Assembly (NCBI RefSeq): GCF_904846615.1
Contig: NZ_CAJHBK010000001.1
Span: 1,054,001-1,118,000 of the forward strand
Reading direction: 5' to 3'
Length of the DNA stretch: 64,000 nt
From: Psychrobacter sp. JCM 18902
GTDB lineage: Bacteria; Pseudomonadota; Gammaproteobacteria; Pseudomonadales; Moraxellaceae
This document shows positions 27,993 through 38,073 of this stretch, one piece after another; position 1 is the first letter of the stretch; each line of letters begins with the position of its first letter. Position numbers and translations under genes: made by a program. The notes beneath the pieces were generated by a model. It made no database searches. It had not been told where the DNA came from and was given only the letters and a program-made list of their open reading frames with translations.

Positions 27993-29075
27993 ATGATAAA
28001 AAATAAAATGCGATTACCTATGTTTGCTGCTATCAGCGCAGCTTTATTTAGTACAGCGACGATGGCCAGCAATGGCGTTGAATTTACCAATCAAGACTGG
28101 CAGGTAGTCTGCGACAATACCCGTACGTGCCGGCTGGCAGGCTATCAAGCAGAAAACAATAGCGAATTTCCTATATCGGTATTGCTCATACGCCGTGCAG
28201 GCGCAAATGCTGGTGTGGATGGCAAGGTAAAGCTGGGCGGTGCTAAAGAAAGCTCATCTAAAGCCTTGATGCAACTTGGCAATCGTCATCGTATATCATT
28301 GTTCATCAATGGTAGAGACTATGGCGAAACCAAGCCGTTTTCAACTGCAGCAGGTAATGCTGATCTGACCCCAACACAAGTCACAGCGCTACTAGAGGCA
28401 CTGACTAAGTCAAGCAAAATTGAGCTAGTGCTACGTAACTCACGCTGGCAACTGTCTGATAAAGGGGCTAGCGCCGTCATGCTCAAAGCAGATGAAGCCC
28501 AAGGTCGAGTAGGGACGTCATCTGCCTTTATCAATACTGATGGTGCCGCCAAATCAAATAGCACTGTATTGTCACCCAAGTCCGCACCAAAACTTCGCTT
28601 TGTGGCGCCCAATCCGAAAGCCGTCGCTAGTAACAATAGAAAGTTTGTGATGAAATCGTCGCAGCTAGCGGCGCTGATGAAGAGTACAATGAAAGATGCG
28701 GATAGCGACTGTCCCAATCTATCAGACAAATCACCATGGCGTGTGAGCCGACTGAATAGCTCACAGCTCTTGGCACAACACGATTGCTGGACAGGTGCTT
28801 ATAATACTGGTGCAGGTATCTGGGTCATCAATGACAGTAAACCTTATAAACCGACATTGGTAACCACCAACGCCACTGGCTATGATAAGGGTAAAATCAC
28901 TTCCGTACAAAAAGGTCGCGGCATCGGTGATTGTTTAACCAAGACTGATTGGGTATGGACAGGTAAGGCATTTGAAAAAAGTCATGAAAGTACCACAGGG
29001 CTTTGCCGTATGATTGAAGCGGGCGGTGCGTGGCAGCTGCCGACGTATGTCACCGAAGTTAAAATGGTGCGATAG
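27993..29075 (+). CDS. DUF1176 family exported protein
   Basis: A secreted or periplasmic protein of the DUF1176 family, function unknown. From the chosen start (MIKNKMRLPMFAAIS) it has a normal signal peptide ending near ATMASNGVEF. Family features include FTNQDWQVVCDNTRTCRLAGYQ near the mature N-terminus and a C-terminal WVWTGKAFEKSHESTTGLCRMI. Cysteines are paired along the chain, suggesting disulfides. The open frame extends back to 27804, but that would put 63 polar residues in front of the signal peptide, so the internal start is preferred. The adjacent ATG at 28008 is also possible. Confidence 0.82.
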   Translation: MIKNKMRLPMFAAISAALFSTATMASNGVEFTNQDWQVVCDNTRTCRLAGYQAENNSEFPISVLLIRRAGANAGVDGKVKLGGAKESSSKALMQLGNRHRISLFINGRDYGETKPFSTAAGNADLTPTQVTALLEALTKSSKIELVLRNSRWQLSDKGASAVMLKADEAQGRVGTSSAFINTDGAAKSNSTVLSPKSAPKLRFVAPNPKAVASNNRKFVMKSSQLAALMKSTMKDADSDCPNLSDKSPWRVSRLNSSQLLAQHDCWTGAYNTGAGIWVINDSKPYKPTLVTTNATGYDKGKITSVQKGRGIGDCLTKTDWVWTGKAFEKSHESTTGLCRMIEAGGAWQLPTYVTEVKMVR

Positions 29076-29192
29076 CCGCCAATAATACTGCTGATTGTCT
29101 TATTACTCAGCATATTGAACGCGTACATCTATAAGCCAATTTGTTTTATTTACCGAGAAATTTAATAAATAGCTACATATAATATTTTATTG

Positions 29193-29658
29193 TGCTATAC
29201 TGCGTCGCCACGTTAGCTTAGGCTTTCGTGAATTATGAGATTGATAACATCGCCTGCGATTTTGGGTCTAGGATGACCATAAGTAATTGTTGCCGATGAT
29301 TTTGTGTACTTAAATAACCTGTAATGAAAATAGCAGTTATTTTTGACTCATATCTTATCTACCGAACCATAAATGTGGTTTAAATTGGTTGTTATTCGCG
29401 ATTATTTGCTTTGGACAAAGCATTAATAATACGCTGATATCAAACAAGGATGAGACACTCGGCACTACCACCAAAATACGTCAGACAGCACGAACGCATT
29501 TATTGTAGAGGCTCTAAGCTTTATTGGCTTGGCTTCTGATTATCGACACTTACATGTGGTCCGGTAATTCTTTAATAAAGGCAGCGTGGTGAACGGTTAT
29601 CAGTGGTATGCATCAAGCTTGCTGAATTTACAGCAACTTATACTTACCAAGGATTCTC
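29193..29658 (+). promoter_or_regulatory. Promoter and long untranslated leader of the DEAD-box helicase gene
   Basis: The 583-base gap has an extended -10 element TGCTATACT at 29193-29201. Transcription from there would leave a leader of about 450 bases with no convincing gene. Long structured leaders are typical of cold-shock genes such as cspA and csdA/deaD, so temperature control is a reasonable inference. Confidence 0.4.
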
Positions 29659-31323
29659 ATGACTGATATTTTATCTGCAATCGCCGCTGAAAACGGCATC
29701 ATCGAAAACACTGACACTCCAAATACTGATACTAATAATCAAGCGGCTACTACTGACGCGACTGATGAAGATCAAATTACCTTTGCTGAACTAGACATTG
29801 CCAAGCCGATTTTGACCGCGCTTGATCGCAGTGGTTATACCAATCCAACACCTATTCAAGCACAAGCCATTCCTTTTGCACTAGCGGGCCGCGACTTACT
29901 ATTGTCTGCGCAAACCGGTAGTGGTAAAACAGCGGCATTCGTTATCCCTGTACTTGACCGTTTAAGCCGTGCCACTAGCTTTGACAAACTAACTAAAGCC
30001 CTTATCTTAACGCCAACGCGTGAACTTGCTCAGCAAGTACATGATAGTGTACGTACTTATTCTAAAGACATGCGTGGCCTATTCTGCGTACCTTTAGTTG
30101 GCGGCGCACCATACAACGGTCAGATCACTGCGTTGAAAAAAGGCGTTCAAGTTATCGTTGCGACCCCAGGTCGTCTACTTGACCATATCAATGCTGGTCG
30201 TGTTGATTTATCAAGCCTAGAAATTTTGGTACTTGATGAAGCTGACCGTATGCTAGACATGGGCTTTGCTGATGACATCAGTGATATCCTTCGTGCCGCA
30301 CCAATTGATCGTCAAACGATTATGTGTTCTGCAACTTGGGATGGCCCAGTAGGTAAAATCGCTGCCAGCTTCACTAAGAACCCTGAGCGTGTATCAATCA
30401 AAGTAGAATCTGCACACATCGAAGAAAAAGTGTACTACTGTGATGATTTTGATCATAAAAACCGTTTACTTGACAAAATCGTTTGTCAGCAAGATATGGA
30501 ACAGATCATTATCTTTGCTGCTACCAAACGTAGCACTGAAAAACTGGCCAAACAGCTACAAGAAGCGGGTCATAAAGCCAGCTTCCTACATGGTGATTTG
30601 CCACAAAGCAAGCGTAACCGTATCGTTCAAGACTTGCGTAATGGTAAAGTTAAAATCTTAGTAGCGACTGACGTTGCTGCTCGTGGTCTAGATATTCCAG
30701 CAATATCGCACGTTATTAACTATGACTTGCCACGCCAAACTGAAGATTACGTCCATCGTATCGGTCGTTGTGGTCGTGCTGGTCGTACTGGTATCGCTAT
30801 CAGCTTATGTAGCATGGATGATCGTCCACAGCTAAACGCTATCAACCGTTATTTAGATCGCAAAATGGAAGTATGTATCATCGAAGGCATGGAGCCTAAG
30901 AAGACTTATGTACCTAGCGAAAATAAAGGTAATGGTCGTGGTCGCGGTCGTGGTCGTTCAAACGGCGGTGGTAATGGTCAAGGCCGTGGTCGCGCGGGTG
31001 GTGGTTATCAAGGTAATCCTGCTAATGCTCGTGGTCGCTCAAGCGACAGCTCATCAACTGGTCAACGCGCTAGCAATGACAGCGGTTATCAAGGTAAGCC
31101 ACGTGACACGTCAGGCAAGCCAAATGAGCGTTCAGGTGGCAAGCCGTATCAAGGCAAGCGCACTGGTGCTCCTAGCCGCGGCGATAGCACTGGCGTTCCA
31201 CGTGGTGAGCGTGCTGCAACAGGTCGTGGTCGTCCAAGTGGCAGCCAAGGTCGCCCAGCAGGTCGTTCTGACAGCCGTGGTCAAGGTCGTCCAAACGGCG
31301 GCAACCGTGGTAACAACTCGTAA
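29659..31323 (+). CDS. DEAD-box ATP-dependent RNA helicase with RGG-rich tail
   Basis: A 554-residue RNA helicase with all core motifs: Q motif (NPTPIQAQAIP), Walker A AQTGSGKT, PTRELAQQ, DEAD box VLDEADRML, SAT (CSATWDG), ATDVAARGLDIP and HRIGRCGRAGRTG, where the usual Thr is Cys. After about residue 415 the tail is a long G/R/S/N-rich RNA-binding region with GRGRGRGR and repeated YQGKP/YQGN units. The body resembles RhlE/CsdA-type helicases that remodel rRNA and mRNA at low temperature. A strong AAGGA precedes the start. The tail is encoded by GGTCGT-type repeats. Confidence 0.94.
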   Translation: MTDILSAIAAENGIIENTDTPNTDTNNQAATTDATDEDQITFAELDIAKPILTALDRSGYTNPTPIQAQAIPFALAGRDLLLSAQTGSGKTAAFVIPVLDRLSRATSFDKLTKALILTPTRELAQQVHDSVRTYSKDMRGLFCVPLVGGAPYNGQITALKKGVQVIVATPGRLLDHINAGRVDLSSLEILVLDEADRMLDMGFADDISDILRAAPIDRQTIMCSATWDGPVGKIAASFTKNPERVSIKVESAHIEEKVYYCDDFDHKNRLLDKIVCQQDMEQIIIFAATKRSTEKLAKQLQEAGHKASFLHGDLPQSKRNRIVQDLRNGKVKILVATDVAARGLDIPAISHVINYDLPRQTEDYVHRIGRCGRAGRTGIAISLCSMDDRPQLNAINRYLDRKMEVCIIEGMEPKKTYVPSENKGNGRGRGRGRSNGGGNGQGRGRAGGGYQGNPANARGRSSDSSSTGQRASNDSGYQGKPRDTSGKPNERSGGKPYQGKRTGAPSRGDSTGVPRGERAATGRGRPSGSQGRPAGRSDSRGQGRPNGGNRGNNS

Positions 31324-31380
31324 TACTGTTATATTTGGTGATTAAAGTTATTAATTGCTTGATCGCCTAAAGATAGCACT

Positions 31381-31413
31381 AAAAAAGCCAGATACTTGTT
31401 ATCTGGCTTTTTT
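31381..31413 (+). terminator. Terminator after the helicase gene
   Basis: Perfect stem AAAAAAGCCAGAT and ATCTGGCTTTTTT around a 7-base loop. Confidence 0.9.
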
Positions 31414-31499
31414 GTGTTTATTCGATCGCTGCTTGCGCGTTTTTTTCGCCTTGTCTATACTAACAAGCTTTTATTCATCGTGTGCTGCGGAGCTATTTG

Positions 31500-32744
31500 A
31501 TGCCCGATATTTCTCATTTAACCATTGATAGCCTGCCATTGGCTTTTGGCATCATTATGACCATTATCGGTTTGGTTTTTTATACCCAAGGATTACCCGG
31601 TAAATTCTGGCAGCGCTTTTATGCGGTATTGCCGGGTATTGTGCTGTGCTGCTTTATACCTGCAACGCTTAATAGTTTAGGCGTCTTCGCTGACGGTATC
31701 GGCTCACAGATTTATGGCTTTACTGCCACTTATCTGTTGCCAGCAAGTTTGCTGTTAATGACCTTGTCGATGGATGTACCAAAGATATTGGGGCTAGGCT
31801 GGAAAGCCATCGCCATGTTTTTCGCCGCCAGTATCGCGATTATTATTAGTGGTCCAATAAGCTTAGGTGTCGCTAAATGGGTATCGCCTGAAATGTTTAC
31901 CGATGACACGCTATGGCGCGGGTTTTCGGCGGTGGCGGGTAGTTGGATCGGCGGCGCGGCAAACCAAGCGGCGATGAAGGAGCTATTTGGCGTCAGTGAT
32001 GATTTATTTGGAATGATGATTTTGGTCGATACCACCAATGCTTCATTATGGTTATTGGCTATCTTGGTATTGGCGAAGCATAGCGATAAGATAGATCGGC
32101 TATTGAGGGCAGACACCAGTAGTATTGAGAAAGTGATTAAGGCGGTTGAGAGTTATGAGCGTGACAATGCTCGTCCAGCCACTTTAAATGACTTGATGGT
32201 GATGTTTGGCTTATGCTTTGCTATGGTGGGTGTCGCACACTTTATTGGTGGTCAAATTGCAGGGTTTTTTGCGCCCTATAGCTGGGCAGTACAATACAGC
32301 TTTGCCAGCTCGTTCTTTTGGATGGTTGTGATTATAACCTTGATAGGGGTAATTTTTTCCTTTACCAAGATACGTCGCCTTGATCATGTGGGCGCTTCCA
32401 AAATTGGTACGGTATTCATCTTCATCTTGATTGCTGCTATTGGTATGCAAATCAATCTTGCGGGTATCGTTTCGCAATGGCGACTGCTCCTTATTGGTTT
32501 ATTATGGATGAGCATTCACGTTGTCATTATCTTTGCTGTGGCTAGGATAATTCGTGCGCCGTTTTTCTTTTTGGCAGTCGGATCCAATGCCAATACTGGC
32601 GGTGCCTCATCAGCACCCATTGTCGCAACGGCATTTCACCCATCACTCGCGCCAGTTGGGGTGTTTTTGGGTATTCTCGGTTATGCGGTAGGTACTTTCG
32701 GTGGCTATATTAGTACCCAATTGATGCGCTTGGTAGTAGGGTGA
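31500..32744 (+). CDS. DUF819 family membrane protein
   Basis: The 414-residue product is a polytopic membrane protein of about ten to twelve segments, in the DUF819 (YjcL-like) family. Hallmarks are WRGFSAVAGSWIGGAANQAAMKE in the first half and VGSNANTGGASSAPIVATAF in the second, a pseudo-repeat typical of transporters. The substrate is unknown. The start at 31500 (MPDISHL) is chosen because CGGAGC lies eight bases upstream; a GTG at 31482 is the longer alternative. Confidence 0.87.
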   Translation: MPDISHLTIDSLPLAFGIIMTIIGLVFYTQGLPGKFWQRFYAVLPGIVLCCFIPATLNSLGVFADGIGSQIYGFTATYLLPASLLLMTLSMDVPKILGLGWKAIAMFFAASIAIIISGPISLGVAKWVSPEMFTDDTLWRGFSAVAGSWIGGAANQAAMKELFGVSDDLFGMMILVDTTNASLWLLAILVLAKHSDKIDRLLRADTSSIEKVIKAVESYERDNARPATLNDLMVMFGLCFAMVGVAHFIGGQIAGFFAPYSWAVQYSFASSFFWMVVIITLIGVIFSFTKIRRLDHVGASKIGTVFIFILIAAIGMQINLAGIVSQWRLLLIGLLWMSIHVVIIFAVARIIRAPFFFLAVGSNANTGGASSAPIVATAFHPSLAPVGVFLGILGYAVGTFGGYISTQLMRLVVG

Positions 32745-32929
32745 GCTCGAATATAATGCTCAGCATTGGTAACGCTAGACGCTTCTGTAGTAACGCTAAC
32801 TAGTCTGCGCTGTTAATCGCTATAATATTCATATGAGTCGGACTGGTTAGTATTGGTTGATAAACAGCTATGTTGACCCATCATATCTCTACAGAGAGAA
32901 AAACTTTCAATTTATGCCAATTTAATAAC

Positions 32930-32957
32930 AAAAAGCCGACTTCACCGTCGGCTTTTT
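32930..32957 (+). terminator. Terminator after the DUF819 gene
   Basis: Perfect stem AAAAAGCCGAC and GTCGGCTTTTT with a 6-base loop. Confidence 0.88.
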
Positions 32958-33043
32958 ACTTGTAGTATCAATACATACCAAATTGAGCAAACATTCAAAT
33001 TTGATATTAAATATTTTTAACTCAAAACTATAAGTATGAAAAA

Positions 33044-33592
33044 ATGCAAGCAAACTACAACCCAAAAATCATTGCTGGTGCAACATTCCCCAATATAGAA
33101 GTACCCACTTATAATGGTGACATGACGCTATTGGGCAAGCCCGAAAATGGTCATGACTGGAAAATGGTGGTTGTTTACCGAGGTCAACACTGTCCCATTT
33201 GCACCAAATACCTCAATCAGTTAGAAACATTAAAATCAGCATTTAATGAAACGGGTGTCGACGTCATCGCTGTTTCAGGTGACAGCAAAGAGCAGGTAGC
33301 AAGTCATTTGGAAAAAATAAATGTAAGCTTTCCTATCGCCTATGATCTGACCGTTGAACAAATGAAAATGCTGGGTCTTTATATCTCCAACCCACGTTCA
33401 GAGAAAGAAACCGATCATCCATTTGCAGAGCCCGGCTTGTTTGTTATCAATACAGAAGGGAAGATTCAGATTGTAGATATCTCCAATGCTCCTTTTACTA
33501 GACCTGAGCTGGAAGCCTTGGCAAATGGTCTGGCCTTTATCAGAAATCCAGAAAACAACTATCCTATTCGTGGTACACACGATTATGCTTAA
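33044..33592 (+). CDS. Peroxiredoxin-like protein (AhpC/TSA family)
   Basis: A 182-residue thioredoxin-fold protein. The active-site region is VVVYRGQHCPICTKYLNQLE, with Cys50 and Cys53 in a CPIC motif, followed by VIAVSGDSKEQV and DHPFAEPGLFVINTEG. The CxxC layout is more like a thioredoxin-type or PrxQ-like reductase than a typical AhpC. It probably reduces peroxides or disulfides in the cytoplasm, since no signal peptide is seen. No clear ribosome-binding site precedes the ATG. It is a single gene with its own terminator. Confidence 0.88.
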   Translation: MQANYNPKIIAGATFPNIEVPTYNGDMTLLGKPENGHDWKMVVVYRGQHCPICTKYLNQLETLKSAFNETGVDVIAVSGDSKEQVASHLEKINVSFPIAYDLTVEQMKMLGLYISNPRSEKETDHPFAEPGLFVINTEGKIQIVDISNAPFTRPELEALANGLAFIRNPENNYPIRGTHDYA

Positions 33593-33706
33593 GACTGTAT
33601 TATTGACGACGGCATTTTTTCTTGATGTCAGACATTTAATACGCTTAAGTGTGGCTGTAAACTCAAAACTAAACTAATAAATAGTCAAAGACGTAAATTC
33701 ATAGGG

Positions 33707-33738
33707 CAGTGCATCATAACCGATGCATTGTCTTTTTT
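33707..33738 (+). terminator. Terminator-like hairpin after the peroxiredoxin gene
   Basis: CAGTGCATC pairs with GATGCATTG (one G-T pair) followed by TCTTTTTT. Confidence 0.65.
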
Positions 33739-34010
33739 ATTGCAAACGCTCTTTATTGTTAACATTCTCTCCAAAAGCTGAAATCACAAGACTTATTCAT
33801 ACAGGTGTGCACTCACAGTCAAAAACTCTGCACTGTCAGTCAATCTATTTGCTAACAACCTCGCTATAGTAAAAAAGCTTCGTCATTAGGATGGATGACA
33901 GCCATATAAAGAATGAGTGTAATTGTTAAGTATTGACGGCCACATTGGGCGCTATATTTTACAGAGCCACTCATATCTTCTGATATAAATTTCTAGACAG
34001 GGAGTCTCAC
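33739..34010 (+). other. Upstream region of hyuB
   Basis: No gene is seen. Candidate promoter pieces (TTGACG near 33932, TATATT downstream) are too closely spaced to be called. Confidence 0.3.
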
Positions 34011-35774
34011 ATGAGCAACGCTCACACTTCAATTGATCCTATTACCTTGTCCGTCGTACGTGGTGCCTTAGAAACGGCGCAGCGTGAGATGACGACAACC
34101 TTAGAAAAAACCGCACGCTCTAGTGTCTTTAACTTAGCTCACGATTATAGCAATGCTTTGTTTGATCATTTGCCTGAGATGATTTTACAGGGTCAGGATA
34201 TTCCTATTCATCTAGGCTCGCTCATGCCAGCCATGAAAGCCGTTGCCGAATATTATGGTGATGACATTCATGAAGGAGACGTTATTTATCACAACGATCC
34301 CGTGATGATGGGCAGTCATATCCTAGATTGCTGTATGTATAAGCCAGTGTTTTATAAAGGTGAGTTGGTATTTTGGACAGTATGCAAAGGTCACGTCACT
34401 GATATCGGTGGTCCAGTACCGGCAGGATATAATCCAGACGCTAAAGAGATATACGCCGAAGGGTTGCGCATTCCGCCTATCAAAATATGGGAAAAAGGCG
34501 TTAGACGTCGTGATGTCATTAACTTAATTCATAGCAACATGCGCTCTCGTCGTAACCAAGAAGGCGATCTCAATGCTCAGTATGGTGCGTGTGCAGTCGG
34601 TGAGCGTAACATGATTGCGCTATTAGACAAGTATGGCGTAGAGACCGTCCGAGCAGCGATTGAAGAGCTGAAGAATATGGCTGATACCCATATGCGCTCA
34701 TTAATTTCATCTATTCCAGATGGCCAGTATCATGGTGAAGCGGTATTAGAAGATTCAGGTCATGGTTTGGGTGATTTGACCATTAGCGCTGATATTGAGA
34801 TTAAAAATAGCGATGTACATATCAAGATTACCAGTCCACCGCAAGTACCTTACTTCATTAACTCCTATGCAGGCAATTCGATGTCTGGTGTTCTCCTAGG
34901 GCTGATGATGTTTGCCCAAGTAGACCCACCGTACAACGAAGGTTTATACCGCTGTGTCACGGTAGACTTGGGCGAGCATGGCACACTATGTAATGCCAAA
35001 GAACCTGCCCCTCATGTGAATTGTACTACCACACCGATGGAAACCTTAACGGATGCCGTGCGTATGGCATTTGAAGATGCCGCGCCAGATCGTGTGATTG
35101 CTTCTTGGGGTCATGCCTCTGGTATCAACATCTCAGGTATTGACCCAAAAACAGGGGAACAGTACGTCACTATGATTCTAGCTTCGATTATCTCTGGTGC
35201 TGGCGCGACTCAGCAGATGGACGGCTGGCATGCTTGCGGTCCTTTATGCTGCTTTGGTGCACTAAGCTCCGGTGATATCGAGCTACTAGAGTATCAATAT
35301 CCTATTTTGATTCATAAATATGGATTGGCAGAAGACAGTGGCGGTGCTGGTGAGTATCGTGGCGGCTGCGGCACGGTATGGGAAGTTGAACCGTTGGGTC
35401 ATGAGATGACGGTAGTTGCCTTTGGTGAAGGCCGTGAGCATCCGACGATGGGTGCCGCTGGTGCGGAGCAAATCTCACCTGAACTGAAGCTAGGTCGCTT
35501 GGAGATTATTCATAAGGATGGCGTCACTGATCTTCATAAGAAAAACATAATGACTGAAATACAACCAGGTGACCGTGCGCGTAATACCAACCCTGGTGGT
35601 GGCGGCTACGGCATCTCGTTTGCACGGTCGGTACCCGCAGTGTTAAAAGACGTCGAAGAAAGAGTGATATCAGTGGCAGCAGCTAAGACTGAGTATGGTG
35701 TGGTTATTGACCCACAAACGCTGGCGGTCAATGAAGCAGAGACGAATGCTTTACGTCGTAAGCTGACGGCATAA
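34011..35774 (+). CDS. hyuB: Hydantoinase B/oxoprolinase family protein (HyuB)
   Basis: A 587-residue protein of the HyuB family, the partner of HyuA in ATP-dependent opening of cyclic amides such as hydantoins or 5-oxoproline, or carboxylation in related enzymes. It has the family N-terminus (IDPITLSVVRGALETAQREM), the metal-site region YHNDPVMMGSHILDCCMYKPV and GHVTDIGGPVPAG, and the C-terminal NPGGGGYG. It is shorter than acetone carboxylase alpha chains. CAGGGAG precedes the start. It is followed by hyuA after 49 bases, a clear two-gene operon, with an AraC regulator downstream. The actual substrate is not evident. Confidence 0.9.
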   Translation: MSNAHTSIDPITLSVVRGALETAQREMTTTLEKTARSSVFNLAHDYSNALFDHLPEMILQGQDIPIHLGSLMPAMKAVAEYYGDDIHEGDVIYHNDPVMMGSHILDCCMYKPVFYKGELVFWTVCKGHVTDIGGPVPAGYNPDAKEIYAEGLRIPPIKIWEKGVRRRDVINLIHSNMRSRRNQEGDLNAQYGACAVGERNMIALLDKYGVETVRAAIEELKNMADTHMRSLISSIPDGQYHGEAVLEDSGHGLGDLTISADIEIKNSDVHIKITSPPQVPYFINSYAGNSMSGVLLGLMMFAQVDPPYNEGLYRCVTVDLGEHGTLCNAKEPAPHVNCTTTPMETLTDAVRMAFEDAAPDRVIASWGHASGINISGIDPKTGEQYVTMILASIISGAGATQQMDGWHACGPLCCFGALSSGDIELLEYQYPILIHKYGLAEDSGGAGEYRGGCGTVWEVEPLGHEMTVVAFGEGREHPTMGAAGAEQISPELKLGRLEIIHKDGVTDLHKKNIMTEIQPGDRARNTNPGGGGYGISFARSVPAVLKDVEERVISVAAAKTEYGVVIDPQTLAVNEAETNALRRKLTA

Positions 35775-35823
35775 AACCCAAAACTAACTGATGATATTAA
35801 ATAATTTGAGTTAAGGATGACTT

Positions 35824-37905
35824 ATGAAAAATGATTTCCGTATTGGAGTCGATGCTGGTGGGACGTTCACTGACTTTGTTCTGGCCGAAAGAAGTGGCCA
35901 TGTACATCTATTCAAAGCACCTTCTACTCCCGAAGATGGCACTTTAGCTATTGCCAATGGTCTACAGCAAATAGCCACGCAGTTTGACCGTCCTATTGAA
36001 GAGATTATTCAAGCATGCGACCTATGTATCAATGGTACGACCGTTGCACTAAACGCTCTGATTCAGATGAAAGGGGTGAAGGTCGGACTATTATGTACGG
36101 CAGGTCATGAGGACAGTATCGAGATACGTTTAGGGCATAAAGAAGAAGGGCACCGCTATGATGCCAGCTATCCGCCAGCACCGCAAATCGCCACCCGTGA
36201 TCGTCGCTTTCCTATTCGGGGTCGTATTTTAGCTGATGGTACTGAACACGAGCCGCTAAATGAGCAAGACGTGCTCGATGCAATCAGAGCACTTAAGGAA
36301 AAAGACGTTCAAGCAATTGCTATCTCTTTCGTCTGGTCTATTCGTAATACTCAGCATGAGCAGCGTGCCAAAGAGCTGGTTGAGCAGTATATGCCAGGGG
36401 TATTCGTTTGCTGTGGCAGTGATGTCTACCCGCAGATCAAAGAATATACTCGCACCTCAACGACCCTAGTAAATGCTTATTTAAGCCCAGTAATGGCTTC
36501 TTATGTCCATAAAATTGACGACTACTTTAAGGCGTTAGGCGCTGAGCAGCCAGTACGTTACTTCCAGTCGAATGGTGGGCTTGCTGTCGGTAGCATCATG
36601 CGAGAGCGTGCAGTAAATGCCATTAACTCGGGGCCAGCATCTGCACCACAAGCGGGTCTGTATATTGCCAGTCCTTTTGGGATTGACGATATTATCACGG
36701 TCGACATGGGCGGTACTTCTTTTGACATCACCATGGCGAAGGCAGGCAGAACCAGCCTCAACCGCGATATTGATTTCTTACGTAATCGTATTGGCGTACC
36801 TATGATTCATGTAGAGACATTAGGGGCGGGCGGTGGCTCTATTGGGCATGTTAATACCTTTGGTATGCTAGAGGTTGGCCCTCAGAGTGCTGGCGCGACG
36901 CCTGGACCGGCATGTTATGGTAAAGGTGGTGACTTGCCAACCGTCACAGATGCAAACTTAGTATTGGGCTATCTACAGCCGAATGCGGTATTAGGCGGTA
37001 GTGTGACCTTAGACAAAGACAAAGCCGTACAAGCGGTGCAAACACACATCGCTGATCCGCTAAACATCGAGTTAGATCACGCCGCATTTGGTATCAGTGC
37101 TATCGTTAACCAAAACATGTCTAATGCCATTCGTCGTATTACTATCGAGAAAGGCTATGATCCTCGGGATTTTGCGCTAGTATGCGCAGGCGGCGCAGCT
37201 GGCATGCATATTATTGCTCTGGCTGAAGAGATGGGGATTGGGACTATTTTAATACCGAAAATCGCATCTTGTCTCTGTGCTTTTGGTCAAATTATCTCTG
37301 ATATCAAGTATAACTACTTAGCGACACAGATGATGATTCTAGCGCGAGATGTAGAGTTGCAATCACTCAATGCCAAGCTACAAGAACTTGAAGAGCAGGG
37401 TGTACAAAAGCTGCTAGAAGATGGCTTTACAGATAAAGATATCAGCATCGAACGTACCATGGAGATGCGCTATGTTGGTCAGGTGCATGAATGTAACGTG
37501 CTTATACCGAATGGTAAGCTCGATGCTGAAAGTGTTAGCACCATCTTAGAGTTGTTCCATCATCGCCATCGTGAGCTTTATACTTATGATGAGCGTGATA
37601 GTCACGTCGAGCTGGTCAACATTGAGGTATCGGTAATTGGTAAAATCAGTAAGCCAAAACTACCGAGCCTTATACCGCAGCAAGGGGATATCAGTAATGC
37701 TAAAACGGGTAGCCGTGAGATGCTGTTTGATCAGTCCTATGACTGGATTGATACGCCTATCTATGACGGTGAGAAATTCGGTGCTGGTGCTATAGTCACA
37801 GGTCCTGCGCTCATTCAAGAGCCAACCACTACCGTGGTCATTAAAAATGGCTGGCAAGCAGAGCTGCATGAGACTGGAACCTATAAGCTGACTCGAGCAG
37901 CATAA
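35824..37905 (+). CDS. hyuA: Hydantoinase A/oxoprolinase family protein (HyuA)
   Basis: A 693-residue ATP-binding partner of HyuB. The N-terminus has the actin-like phosphate-binding motif IGVDAGGTFTDFVLAE, a second one in ITVDMGGTSFDITMA, and the family strings NGTTVALNALIQ and GPACYGKGGDLPTVTDANLVLGYL. Hyu-type proteins use ATP to activate the cyclic amide. AAGGATGACTT precedes the ATG. It is translated just after hyuB and ends before a strong terminator. Confidence 0.91.
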   Translation: MKNDFRIGVDAGGTFTDFVLAERSGHVHLFKAPSTPEDGTLAIANGLQQIATQFDRPIEEIIQACDLCINGTTVALNALIQMKGVKVGLLCTAGHEDSIEIRLGHKEEGHRYDASYPPAPQIATRDRRFPIRGRILADGTEHEPLNEQDVLDAIRALKEKDVQAIAISFVWSIRNTQHEQRAKELVEQYMPGVFVCCGSDVYPQIKEYTRTSTTLVNAYLSPVMASYVHKIDDYFKALGAEQPVRYFQSNGGLAVGSIMRERAVNAINSGPASAPQAGLYIASPFGIDDIITVDMGGTSFDITMAKAGRTSLNRDIDFLRNRIGVPMIHVETLGAGGGSIGHVNTFGMLEVGPQSAGATPGPACYGKGGDLPTVTDANLVLGYLQPNAVLGGSVTLDKDKAVQAVQTHIADPLNIELDHAAFGISAIVNQNMSNAIRRITIEKGYDPRDFALVCAGGAAGMHIIALAEEMGIGTILIPKIASCLCAFGQIISDIKYNYLATQMMILARDVELQSLNAKLQELEEQGVQKLLEDGFTDKDISIERTMEMRYVGQVHECNVLIPNGKLDAESVSTILELFHHRHRELYTYDERDSHVELVNIEVSVIGKISKPKLPSLIPQQGDISNAKTGSREMLFDQSYDWIDTPIYDGEKFGAGAIVTGPALIQEPTTTVVIKNGWQAELHETGTYKLTRAA

Positions 37906-37945
37906 AGCAAGTCTATAAAAGCAGGTTATAAAGAAAAATCAACTC

Positions 37946-37986
37946 AAGGCTTTAGGCATTAAAGAGCACTTAATGCCTAAAGCCTT
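37946..37986 (+). terminator. Strong terminator after hyuA
   Basis: Perfect 16-bp arms AAGGCTTTAGGCATTA and TAATGCCTAAAGCCTT followed by a T run. Confidence 0.9.
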
Positions 37987-38073
37987 TTTTATTTTATGAT
38001 ATAAAAGAGGATTATTGATGAATAACTGATAGGATATCAGTACAGTTGTATACCATATATTGAGTGTTCAAGG

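Noticed and set aside
30908..31345. Long alternative frame over the helicase tail
   Set aside because: It is a shadow of the RGG-repeat codons; the valine/alanine-rich product is an artefact.
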